Below, piece by piece: positions 21,175-28,428 of a stretch of DNA of 33,913 bases; position 1 is the stretch's first letter, and each line of letters begins with the position of its first letter. Made by a program: the position numbers and the translations under genes. The DNA comes from Methanomassiliicoccaceae archaeon UBA480. Lineage in GTDB: Archaea > Thermoplasmatota > Thermoplasmata > Methanomassiliicoccales > Methanomethylophilaceae. The stretch spans positions 1 through 33,913 of the forward strand of contig DAXO01000088.1 in NCBI GenBank assembly GCA_002506425.1. Reading direction: 5' to 3'. The notes beneath the pieces were generated by a model. It did no database searches and was not told where the DNA came from. It worked only from the letters and a program-made list of their open reading frames with translations.

Positions 21175-23922
21175 ATGCCGTTCCAGGGCCTCTGCCCCGA
21201 GCTCATCGAAGCGCTCAAGGCCAGAGGCATAACAGAGCCCACGCCGCCCCAGGCGGACGTCATCCCAAGGATACAGAAAGGCGGGAACATACTGCTCGTA
21301 GCACCCACCGGCATAGGGAAGACTGAGGCGGCGATGCTCCCGATCCTGGACGAGATCTACAGGACCAAAGGAGCCAAAGCCGGATTCAGATGCATCTACG
21401 TCACTCCCCTCAGGGCCCTCAACCGCGACATGCTCCGCAGGATGGAGGAATACGGGAAGGCCCTCGGCATAAAGGTGGGCGTCAGGCACGGCGACACATC
21501 CCAGGCGGAGAGGACCGCTCAATCTCAGAGCCCTCCCGAGATCCTGATAACGACACCGGAGACGCTGCAGATCCTCTTCACAGGCAAGCGTCTCGTCCAG
21601 CACCTAAAAACCGTCGAATGGCTCGTCATCGACGAGATCCACGAGCTCTCCAACACCGAGCGCGGGGCGCAGCTCAGCGTCGCGATGGAAAGGCTCGCGC
21701 TGATTGCGGGAGAATATCAGCGCATAGGACTCTCCGCCACCGTCGGGAATACCGACAGCGTCGCAAGATTCCTCGTAGGACCGACCCGCGACGTGGATGT
21801 GAGGAAGCACGACACGTTCCGCGAATTCGATATAAGGGTCGAATGCCCCCCTCCCGTCGACGATCCCAAGCTAGTCGATAGGCTCCAAGGGGATCCGGAC
21901 ATCATAGGGGTCATGGTCCGCGCCGAGCAGATAATAGAATCGGGAAGGTCCACGCTCTTCTTCGTGAACACGAGGGAGACGGCTGAATGGCTCGCCGCCC
22001 GCTACCATCTCCTCGATGAGAACCTCCCGATAGAGGTTCATCACGGATCCCTCTCCAAGGAGACCAGGATGGAGATGGAGGATCGTTTCAAATCCGGCGA
22101 GCTCAAGGCCCTGATATGCACATCGTCGCTGGAGCTCGGAATCGATGTCGGAACGACCGACATGGTCATCCAGTACAATTCGCCGAGACAAGTGTCCCGC
22201 ATGATTCAGAGGGCTGGGAGAGCCGGTCACCGCGTGGGCGAGAAAATACGTGCCAGAGTCCTCGCGACCGCTCCCGACGAGGTAGCCGAGGCAATGGTCA
22301 TCGCTCGCAGATGCGACGCCAAGGAGCTGGAGTTCTGGGAGGGGCGCGAATGCCCCCTCTCGGTGGTGGCCAATCAGCTAGTAGCCATGACGATGTCCGG
22401 AAGGACCGACCTGGACACGGCGTTCAAGGTGTTCTCGAAGGCCTGGCCCTTCAGGAACATAACCAAGGGGGACGTCTCCGACGTCCTGGATCAGCTGAAG
22501 TCCATCAAGATGGTCTTCGTGGAGGACGATGGGACATTCAAGAGAAGCCGCAAGGGGATGGACTACTTCTACAGCAACATCTCGATGATACCCGACGAGC
22601 GCACATACCTCATACGCGATATCGGAACACGCGCGATCATCGGAACCCTCGACGAGAGCTTCGTTGCATCGTTCGCCGAGGAGTACGCCATGTTCATCGC
22701 CAAAGGCAGGACTTGGCGCATAGTCGAGATGCGCGAGGACGAGATACTGGTCGAAGAGGCCCGCGACGTCGGATCCGTGCCCAACTGGGTGGGCTCCGAC
22801 ATCCCCGTCCCGTACGAGGTGGCCATGGAAGTCGGCAGGATGAGGCGCCTGAGGAACTTCGGCGACTATCCCGGAGACGAGGGCTGCATCGAGACCGTTG
22901 CAAAATACCTGAAAGAACAGGACGAGCGCTTCGTCATGCCCACCGACAGGACGGTCACGGTTGAGGTAGGAGACCGTCTGGCGATCGTCAACGGCTGCTT
23001 CGGCAGCAGGGTCAACGAAACGCTAGGCAAGATATACGCCGCATTGCTGACCGCCCGCCTGGGCGAGAGCGTCGGCATGACCGCGGATCCATACAGGATA
23101 ATCCTCGAGCTTCCCCGCAACATGAGGCGCGAGGACATCGTGCAGACCGTTCTATCCGTGAAGCCGGGAACCGTTGAAGCGCTATCGAGGATGACTATCC
23201 TGAACTCCTCGTTCCTGAGATGGAGATTCGTGTTCGTCGCCAAGAAGTTCGGCATCATCGACAAAGACGCTGACCATCGCTTCATGAACTTCAGCAGGCT
23301 GTTCGACCTTCACAAGGACACGCCTGCGTACAAGGAGGCTGTGAACAAGGTCCTCTGGGAGGATCTGGACATACCAGATTCCGAGAAGGTGGTATCGATG
23401 ATCGCATCCGGAGAGCTGGATGTCGTAGCAGGCGGCATATCGGCGATAGGGCTCGAAGGCATCACTCGCTCCAAGGAGCTCATGCAGCCCGTCCGCGCGG
23501 ATCACTCGATCCTCATGGCCCTGAAGAAGAGGCTGGAGGATGAGGTCCTCTTCGCTTCCTGTCTCAACTGCGGCTCGCAATGGAGATTCCGTGTCGGAGA
23601 CGCACCGAAGAGATTCGTCTGCCCGCACTGCGGCGGCAACATGATAGCGGTCCTGAAAGGATACGAGAGACAGAACATCGACCTCGTGAAGCACAGCGAG
23701 CTGACGGCGCAAGAGAAGAAGGACAGGCTCCGTCTTTCAAGGAACGCCAACCTGGTGAACGAACACGGGAAACGCGCAGTCATATGCCTGGCCGGAAGAG
23801 GCATCGGCCCCGATGCTGCGTCCCGCATCCTCCGCAGCATGTACACGGACGAGGACGAGTTCTACCGCGACATCATGAACGCGGAGATCCTCTACGCGAA
23901 GAACAAGAGGTTCTGGGATTGA
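21175..23922 (+). CDS. lhr: Lhr-type superfamily 2 DNA helicase
   Basis: 915-aa ATP-dependent helicase of DNA repair. RecA domain 1: Q-motif region, Walker A APTGIGKTEA (43-52), TPLRALNRD, DEIH (153-156), LSATVGN. RecA domain 2: FFVNTRETAEWLA, TSSLELGIDVG, QRAGRAGH. Then a winged-helix and beta-barrel body typical of Lhr. Near the C-terminus is a zinc ribbon (CLNC...CPHC), followed by a basic tail with a helix-hairpin-like IGPDAASRIL. The ATG at 21175 has no clear ribosome binding site. It ends 9 nt from the convergent rlmE stop. Confidence 0.9.
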   Translation: MPFQGLCPELIEALKARGITEPTPPQADVIPRIQKGGNILLVAPTGIGKTEAAMLPILDEIYRTKGAKAGFRCIYVTPLRALNRDMLRRMEEYGKALGIKVGVRHGDTSQAERTAQSQSPPEILITTPETLQILFTGKRLVQHLKTVEWLVIDEIHELSNTERGAQLSVAMERLALIAGEYQRIGLSATVGNTDSVARFLVGPTRDVDVRKHDTFREFDIRVECPPPVDDPKLVDRLQGDPDIIGVMVRAEQIIESGRSTLFFVNTRETAEWLAARYHLLDENLPIEVHHGSLSKETRMEMEDRFKSGELKALICTSSLELGIDVGTTDMVIQYNSPRQVSRMIQRAGRAGHRVGEKIRARVLATAPDEVAEAMVIARRCDAKELEFWEGRECPLSVVANQLVAMTMSGRTDLDTAFKVFSKAWPFRNITKGDVSDVLDQLKSIKMVFVEDDGTFKRSRKGMDYFYSNISMIPDERTYLIRDIGTRAIIGTLDESFVASFAEEYAMFIAKGRTWRIVEMREDEILVEEARDVGSVPNWVGSDIPVPYEVAMEVGRMRRLRNFGDYPGDEGCIETVAKYLKEQDERFVMPTDRTVTVEVGDRLAIVNGCFGSRVNETLGKIYAALLTARLGESVGMTADPYRIILELPRNMRREDIVQTVLSVKPGTVEALSRMTILNSSFLRWRFVFVAKKFGIIDKDADHRFMNFSRLFDLHKDTPAYKEAVNKVLWEDLDIPDSEKVVSMIASGELDVVAGGISAIGLEGITRSKELMQPVRADHSILMALKKRLEDEVLFASCLNCGSQWRFRVGDAPKRFVCPHCGGNMIAVLKGYERQNIDLVKHSELTAQEKKDRLRLSRNANLVNEHGKRAVICLAGRGIGPDAASRILRSMYTDEDEFYRDIMNAEILYAKNKRFWD

Positions 23923-23931
23923 ATCCCGGCG

Positions 23932-24618
23932 TCAGAAATTGACACCTTTGGCCTTGAACTCGGGCTCCTTCGCCTGGATCTCGGGCTTCTTCATGCGTAT
24001 GTTGGACTTCGCATAGAACCCCTGGCAGATGACATAGACCTCGGACGACGTGTCTCTGGATGCGTCCGGCGAGTGGACCTTCACGGACTGGAAGCGCACC
24101 TTGAGCTCATCCATCAGGGAATCGAACATGTCTCCCATGAAGACCTTCATGACGAGCTTTCCCTCCTTCTTCAGGATGCGGTCGCATACATCGACTGCAT
24201 ACATGCAGAGGTTGATGGACCGGGCATGATCCATGGAATAGTGGCCTGCGATATTCGGGGCCATATCGGAGAGAATGACGTCGGCCTTCCCGCCGAAGCG
24301 GTCCATGAGCTCGATCATGGTGGAATCCTCGGTTATGTCGCCCACGAAGGTCTGCACCCCGTCGATGGGCTTGATGTAGCGGAGGTCCACTCCGATGACC
24401 CTGCCGTTCGGCCATGTGCGCTCCTGGGCGACCTGAAGCCATCCGCCCGGGCAGGCGCCCAGGTCGACCACGGCGTCTCCTGGCTTGAAGATGTGGAATC
24501 TGTTGTCGATCTGGATGAGCTTGAAGGATGCCCTGGAGCGATAGTTCAACTTCTTGGCGAGCTTGTAGTAGTGCTCGTTCCTTCTCTCGGCGACCCAACG
24601 GTCGTGCAGATCGGCCAT
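23932..24618 (-). CDS. rlmE: FtsJ/RlmE-type 2'-O-ribose RNA methyltransferase
   Basis: 228 aa. Uses S-adenosylmethionine to methylate the 2'-OH of a nucleotide (23S rRNA in RlmE). The K-D-K-E catalytic tetrad is visible at K33, D118 (ILSDMAPN), K158 (LVMKVF) and E193 (SSEVYV), and the SAM motif VVDLGACPGGW at 50-60. A short charged C-terminal tail has repeated KxPE(I/F) units. A leaderless start is expected from the TATA box 23-32 bp upstream. Confidence 0.93.
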   Translation of the reverse strand: MADLHDRWVAERRNEHYYKLAKKLNYRSRASFKLIQIDNRFHIFKPGDAVVDLGACPGGWLQVAQERTWPNGRVIGVDLRYIKPIDGVQTFVGDITEDSTMIELMDRFGGKADVILSDMAPNIAGHYSMDHARSINLCMYAVDVCDRILKKEGKLVMKVFMGDMFDSLMDELKVRFQSVKVHSPDASRDTSSEVYVICQGFYAKSNIRMKKPEIQAKEPEFKAKGVNF

Positions 24619-24640
24619 AGGGAGGCGTTACAATTCCTCC

Positions 24641-24650
24641 TTATAAATTC
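24641..24650 (-). promoter_or_regulatory. TATA box of rlmE
   Basis: GAATTTATAA on the minus strand, 23-32 bp before the ATG at 24618. GGAGG/CCTCC arms flank the space between the TATA box and the start. Confidence 0.55.
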
Positions 24651-24851
24651 ATTGGGACTGGGACCGATCCATCCCCTCTCGGTTAAAATCGACGATTCAA
24701 GCCCCGTCGCATGGCTAGACAGGCTTGATTGCTGTTTCGCCATCGATTGCCTTAAAACCATTATCTGGACTGCCCGCCGGACCCTGATTGGAGCCGTTTC
24801 CGGATACTACCAATCGGCACCGATATCAACCTCCTTTGAATCGGTCCCGTG

Positions 24852-27194
24852 ATGGAGTCTTTCGATAGCATCCTCTCCCGCGGAAGGGTCGTCCTCGGTC
24901 CGATGTCCGGCTATACATCCGTGAGCTACAGGACGTTCATGGAAGGATTCGGAGCGGGAGCTTCCGTCACGGAGATGGTGTCCGCCGCGGGGCTGGTGTT
25001 CAATCCCGAGGAATCGAAGAGATTCGTCAGAGGATCGGGAGTGTCGCCCACGGGAGTCCAGCTCTTCGGAGGGGATGCGGAGATGATGGCCAAGGGCGCC
25101 ACGGCAGCATTGGAGCTCGAGCCTAGAACGTCATTCGTCGACGTGAACATGGGGTGCCCTGTGAAGAAGGTCATCAGGGCAGGAGCCGGATCGGCGCTGA
25201 TGGACGACCCGGACCTGTGCGGAAGGATCGTGAAGACCATCAAAGACGCAGTCGATATCCCCGTGACCGCGAAGATCCGCCTGGGGCCGGATGAGGGCAG
25301 GATGAATTGGAGATCGATCGTAGACGCCCTCGTGGCCGCAGACGTCGATGCCGTCACGATCCATTCGAGAACGGTTGCACAGCAGTACTCCGGAGTCGCG
25401 CGCCATGAACTGATCCGCGGATTGGGAGACGAGCTCCCGGTTCCGCTGATCGTATCCGGAGACATCTACTCCATGGATGACGCGGTCAATGCCATGGAGA
25501 TCACCGGAGCGAAGGGGGTGATGGTCGCCAGAGGAGGCGTCGGGAACCCCTTCCTGATAACTCAGATAGACAGGTTCCTGAAGAACGGGGAGATCCTGCC
25601 CGAACCGACCATGTCGCAGCAGGCGGAATGGTGCCTCCGGCTCATGGACGCCACGATAGAGGAGATGGGCGCGGAGGTCGCCCTCGGACGCATGAAAAGC
25701 ATCGCTCCCAGATTCCTGTCGGGCTGCAGGTACAGCAGGGACCTCCGCAGAGCAATAACATGCAGGGAGACCGATCTGGAAAACATCCGGTCGCTGCTCT
25801 TCAAAGTCCGCGACGAGATGAAGGGCGTCGGATTCCGCTCGTCCGGAGGATGGCCCCGCATCCCGCCGAGAAGCCGTGCGGAGCGACGGGTAAATACGAC
25901 GGCCCCGATTGAGGGGCATGGACCTGTTCGAATACACGAGAAAGGGCATTCTGGAGAAAGGAGCGCCCCTGGCCAGCAGGATGCGCCCGAGAACGCTCGA
26001 CGAAGTGGTGGGACAGGACCACATAATCGGAGAAGACAGGCTGCTGTCGAGGGCGATCCGCGCCGACAGAATAGGCTCCCTGATATTCTACGGTCCTCCC
26101 GGCACCGGGAAAACTACCCTCGCCCAGGTCATCGCCAACACCACGCATTCCCGTTTCATCCAGATCAATGCCACCACCGCGGGGAAGAAGGACATGGAGG
26201 AGGCCGTGCAGAAGGCCAAGGACGCCCTCGGCATGGAGGAGAGGCGCACCATCCTCTTCGTCGACGAGATCCACAGATTCAACAAGGCGCAACAGGACTA
26301 CCTCCTTCCTTTCGTGGAAGACGGGACCGTGACGCTCATAGGCGCGACAACGGAGAATCCCTACTTCGAGGTGAACAGGGCGCTCGTGTCCAGGTCGAGG
26401 ATATTCGAACTGAGGCCGCTGGACGAGAAGGACCTGGAGAAGATACTCCGCAGGGCTCTGGCGGACAAGGAGAGGGGGCTCGGGAACCTGAATGTCGTCG
26501 CAGACGACGACGCGGTGGGATTCCTGGCGGACATGGCCAACGGAGATGCCCGCGCGGCCCTCAACGCGCTAGAACTCGGAGCACTGACCACTGCCCCCGG
26601 CAAGGACGGCATCATAAGGATAACCCTCGATGTCGCATCGGAATGCATACAGAAGCGCGTCCTCAACTACGATCGCGAAGGCGACAATCACTACGACACC
26701 GTATCCGCATTCATCAAGAGCATGCGCGGCTCGGATCCGGATGCGGCCGTCTACTATCTTGCGAGGATGCTGTATGCGGGAGAGGATCCCGAGTTCATAA
26801 CGCGCAGGATCATGATTTGCGCGTCAGAGGATGTCGGGAACGCCGATCCGAACGCTTTGGTCGTAGCCGTCGCGGCGGCACAGGCTGTGGAGCGCGTCGG
26901 GATGCCCGAAGCACAGATAATCCTGTCCCAGGCCGTCACATACATCGCATGCGCGCCCAAGAGCAACGCCTCCTACAAGGCCGTGAACGAAGCCATGGCA
27001 TCCGTCAAGAACGAGCCCACCGGAGGGATACCTCCCTATCTGAAAGACGCCCATTACAGCGGAGCCAAGGACCTGGGGCGCGGACTGACGTACAAGTACC
27101 CCCACGACTTCGAGAACCACTACGTCGATCAGCAGTATCTCCCGGACGAGCTGAGAGGCAGACGGTTCTACATCCCGTCCGACAACGGATATGA
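24852..27194 (+). CDS. dus: tRNA-dihydrouridine synthase whose frame lacks a stop and runs through rarA
   Basis: Flavin enzyme that reduces uridine to dihydrouridine in tRNA. Residues 1 to about 335 (24852 to about 25860) are a complete Dus protein: LGPMSGYTSVSYR, VNMGCPVKKV with the catalytic Cys, AKIRLG, VTIHSRTVAQQY, VSGDIYS, GVMVARGGVGNP. After FRSSGGWP the frame is Arg/Gly-rich and simply reads the rarA gene out of frame until 27194, giving a 781-codon ORF. Stops occur in the other two frames at 25891 (TAA) and 25910 (TGA), so a one-base change near the 3' end would restore a normal length. Treat 24852 to about 25890 as the real gene. Weak TATA-like CGATATCAAC at 24821-24830. Confidence 0.8.
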   Translation: MESFDSILSRGRVVLGPMSGYTSVSYRTFMEGFGAGASVTEMVSAAGLVFNPEESKRFVRGSGVSPTGVQLFGGDAEMMAKGATAALELEPRTSFVDVNMGCPVKKVIRAGAGSALMDDPDLCGRIVKTIKDAVDIPVTAKIRLGPDEGRMNWRSIVDALVAADVDAVTIHSRTVAQQYSGVARHELIRGLGDELPVPLIVSGDIYSMDDAVNAMEITGAKGVMVARGGVGNPFLITQIDRFLKNGEILPEPTMSQQAEWCLRLMDATIEEMGAEVALGRMKSIAPRFLSGCRYSRDLRRAITCRETDLENIRSLLFKVRDEMKGVGFRSSGGWPRIPPRSRAERRVNTTAPIEGHGPVRIHEKGHSGERSAPGQQDAPENARRSGGTGPHNRRRQAAVEGDPRRQNRLPDILRSSRHRENYPRPGHRQHHAFPFHPDQCHHRGEEGHGGGRAEGQGRPRHGGEAHHPLRRRDPQIQQGATGLPPSFRGRRDRDAHRRDNGESLLRGEQGARVQVEDIRTEAAGREGPGEDTPQGSGGQGEGAREPECRRRRRRGGIPGGHGQRRCPRGPQRARTRSTDHCPRQGRHHKDNPRCRIGMHTEARPQLRSRRRQSLRHRIRIHQEHARLGSGCGRLLSCEDAVCGRGSRVHNAQDHDLRVRGCRERRSERFGRSRRGGTGCGARRDARSTDNPVPGRHIHRMRAQEQRLLQGRERSHGIRQERAHRRDTSLSERRPLQRSQGPGARTDVQVPPRLREPLRRSAVSPGRAERQTVLHPVRQRI
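25888..25897 (+). promoter_or_regulatory. TATA box of rarA
   Basis: GGGTAAATAC lies 21-30 bp before the ATG at 25918 and contains the TAA that would end dus in the alternative frame. Confidence 0.5.
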
Positions 27195-27249
27195 GAAGGG
27201 CATGCGGATGTGGCTCGAACGCATCGGCAAATACCGCAAGAAGCAGTGA
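25918..27249 (+). CDS. rarA: RarA/MgsA-type replication-associated AAA+ ATPase
   Basis: 443-aa clamp-loader-related ATPase that acts at stalled replication forks. Motifs: SRMRPRTLDEVVGQ, Walker A GPPGTGKTT (59-67), Walker B FVDEIHRFNK, ATTENP (sensor 1), SRSRIFEL, and the tetramerisation domain with ALVVAVAAAQAVERVGMPEA and the C-terminal LPDELRGRRFY typical of the family. Leaderless start supported by the TATA box. Its codons overlap the open frame of dus. Common in bacteria and patchy in archaea. Confidence 0.93.
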   Translation: MDLFEYTRKGILEKGAPLASRMRPRTLDEVVGQDHIIGEDRLLSRAIRADRIGSLIFYGPPGTGKTTLAQVIANTTHSRFIQINATTAGKKDMEEAVQKAKDALGMEERRTILFVDEIHRFNKAQQDYLLPFVEDGTVTLIGATTENPYFEVNRALVSRSRIFELRPLDEKDLEKILRRALADKERGLGNLNVVADDDAVGFLADMANGDARAALNALELGALTTAPGKDGIIRITLDVASECIQKRVLNYDREGDNHYDTVSAFIKSMRGSDPDAAVYYLARMLYAGEDPEFITRRIMICASEDVGNADPNALVVAVAAAQAVERVGMPEAQIILSQAVTYIACAPKSNASYKAVNEAMASVKNEPTGGIPPYLKDAHYSGAKDLGRGLTYKYPHDFENHYVDQQYLPDELRGRRFYIPSDNGYEKGMRMWLERIGKYRKKQ

Positions 27250-27284
27250 ACCGCCAACCCTTCTGCCGCGGTCCGACGCGCACC

Positions 27285-27292
27285 ATAATATC
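27285..27292 (+). promoter_or_regulatory. TATA box of purM
   Basis: ATAATATC, 33-40 bp before the ATG at 27325, giving a leader of about 10 nt. It is too close to the upstream ATG at 27304. Confidence 0.45.
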
Positions 27293-27324
27293 CCACCTGT
27301 CCGATGACATCACGGTATATTCAG

Positions 27325-28341
27325 ATGAGCGGATGGACATACAGCAAATCCGGAGTGAACATAGACCAGAAATCCGAGGCCATCAAGGCCCTCGTCGACA
27401 AGGTCAGCTACAAGAGGGACGGACTCGGACAGTCGGTCCGTATCCCCGGACTGTTCGCCAGCCTCATCGACTTCGGCGACAGATACATAACCCTGGCGAC
27501 GGACGGCGTCGGATCCAAGCTGCTGATAGCCGAGGAGCTCGACAAATGGGACACAGTCGGCATAGACTGCATCGCAATGAACGTCAACGACACCATATGC
27601 GTGAACGCCACACCCACATCTTTCGTCGACTACATCGCCATCGACAGACCCGAGCCCCGCATAACGCAGGAGATCGGAATCGGACTCGAGAAAGGGGCCG
27701 AGCTCTCCGACATGGAGATCGTGGGGGGCGAGATCGCGGTTCTGCCCGAGATCATCAACGGCGTGGACCTGTCCGGAACATGCATGGGGTACGTCGAGAA
27801 GGACCGCATAATCACCGGAGAGACCTGCGCCGAAGGGGACCTCATCATAGGACTCAAATCATCCGGAATCCACTCGAACGGGCTGACTCTTGCGAGGAAG
27901 GTCCTGGAGGCCAACAACATCTCCCTCGAGGATTCCGTGAAGGGGATCCACAGGTCCGTAGGGGAGGAGCTTCTGACGCCCACGGAGATCTATGTCAAGC
28001 AGGTGCTGGGAATAACCTCGAAGCACACTGTCCACGGCCTGGTCGACATCACCGGAGGCGGCCTCAGGAACATCCTGAGGATGAAGAAAGGTCTGAGATA
28101 CATCATCGATGACCCGATAGAGCCTGCCCCCATCTTCAAGGCCCTGCAGGAGATCGGAGAGATCGAGACCAGGGAGATCTACCAGACACTCAACATGAGC
28201 ATGGGATTCACCATGATCGCTCCTGCGGACGAGGCCGAAGCCATCGCATCCGAGAACAGAAACGCCAAGATCGTCGGAAGGGTGGAGAAGGGCGACGGGG
28301 TCCTCTACGCTCCCGAGAACATTCTCTACGACCACTACTGA
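27325..28341 (+). CDS. purM: Phosphoribosylformylglycinamidine cyclo-ligase
   Basis: Fifth step of purine synthesis, forming aminoimidazole ribonucleotide with ATP. 338 aa from the ATG at 27325 (MSGWTYSKSGVNID); the in-frame ATG at 27304 adds 7 residues but has no promoter spacing. Motifs: YSKSGV near the N-terminus, LATDGVGSKL (phosphate binding), IAMNVNDTICVNATP, GLKSSGIHSNGLTL and DITGGGLRNILR. A strong hairpin follows the stop codon. Confidence 0.95.
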   Translation: MSGWTYSKSGVNIDQKSEAIKALVDKVSYKRDGLGQSVRIPGLFASLIDFGDRYITLATDGVGSKLLIAEELDKWDTVGIDCIAMNVNDTICVNATPTSFVDYIAIDRPEPRITQEIGIGLEKGAELSDMEIVGGEIAVLPEIINGVDLSGTCMGYVEKDRIITGETCAEGDLIIGLKSSGIHSNGLTLARKVLEANNISLEDSVKGIHRSVGEELLTPTEIYVKQVLGITSKHTVHGLVDITGGGLRNILRMKKGLRYIIDDPIEPAPIFKALQEIGEIETREIYQTLNMSMGFTMIAPADEAEAIASENRNAKIVGRVEKGDGVLYAPENILYDHY

Positions 28342-28350
28342 AATCCATTC

Positions 28351-28385
28351 CCCGGCGGAACCGCCTCCGCCGGGATATCTTTCTG
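28351..28385 (+). terminator. Hairpin after purM
   Basis: CCCGGCGGA and TCCGCCGGG form a perfect 9-bp stem with a 6-nt loop, followed by ATATCTTTCTG. Positioned 9 nt after the purM stop and before the uvrA promoter; a likely 3'-end signal. Confidence 0.6.
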
Positions 28386-28397
28386 CGTTGCTCATCA

Positions 28398-28405
28398 ACT
28401 ATATC
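28398..28405 (+). promoter_or_regulatory. TATA box of the uvrA-like gene
   Basis: ACTATATC, 24-31 bp before the ATG at 28429; it supports that start over the upstream TTG at 28414. Confidence 0.5.
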
Positions 28406-28428
28406 GCAAGGTTTTGCGATGCTCCCGC

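Noticed and set aside
25909..27194. Dus C-terminal extension as a functional Arg-rich domain
   Set aside because: Its sequence is exactly rarA read out of frame, and rarA itself is well conserved. A lost stop explains it better.
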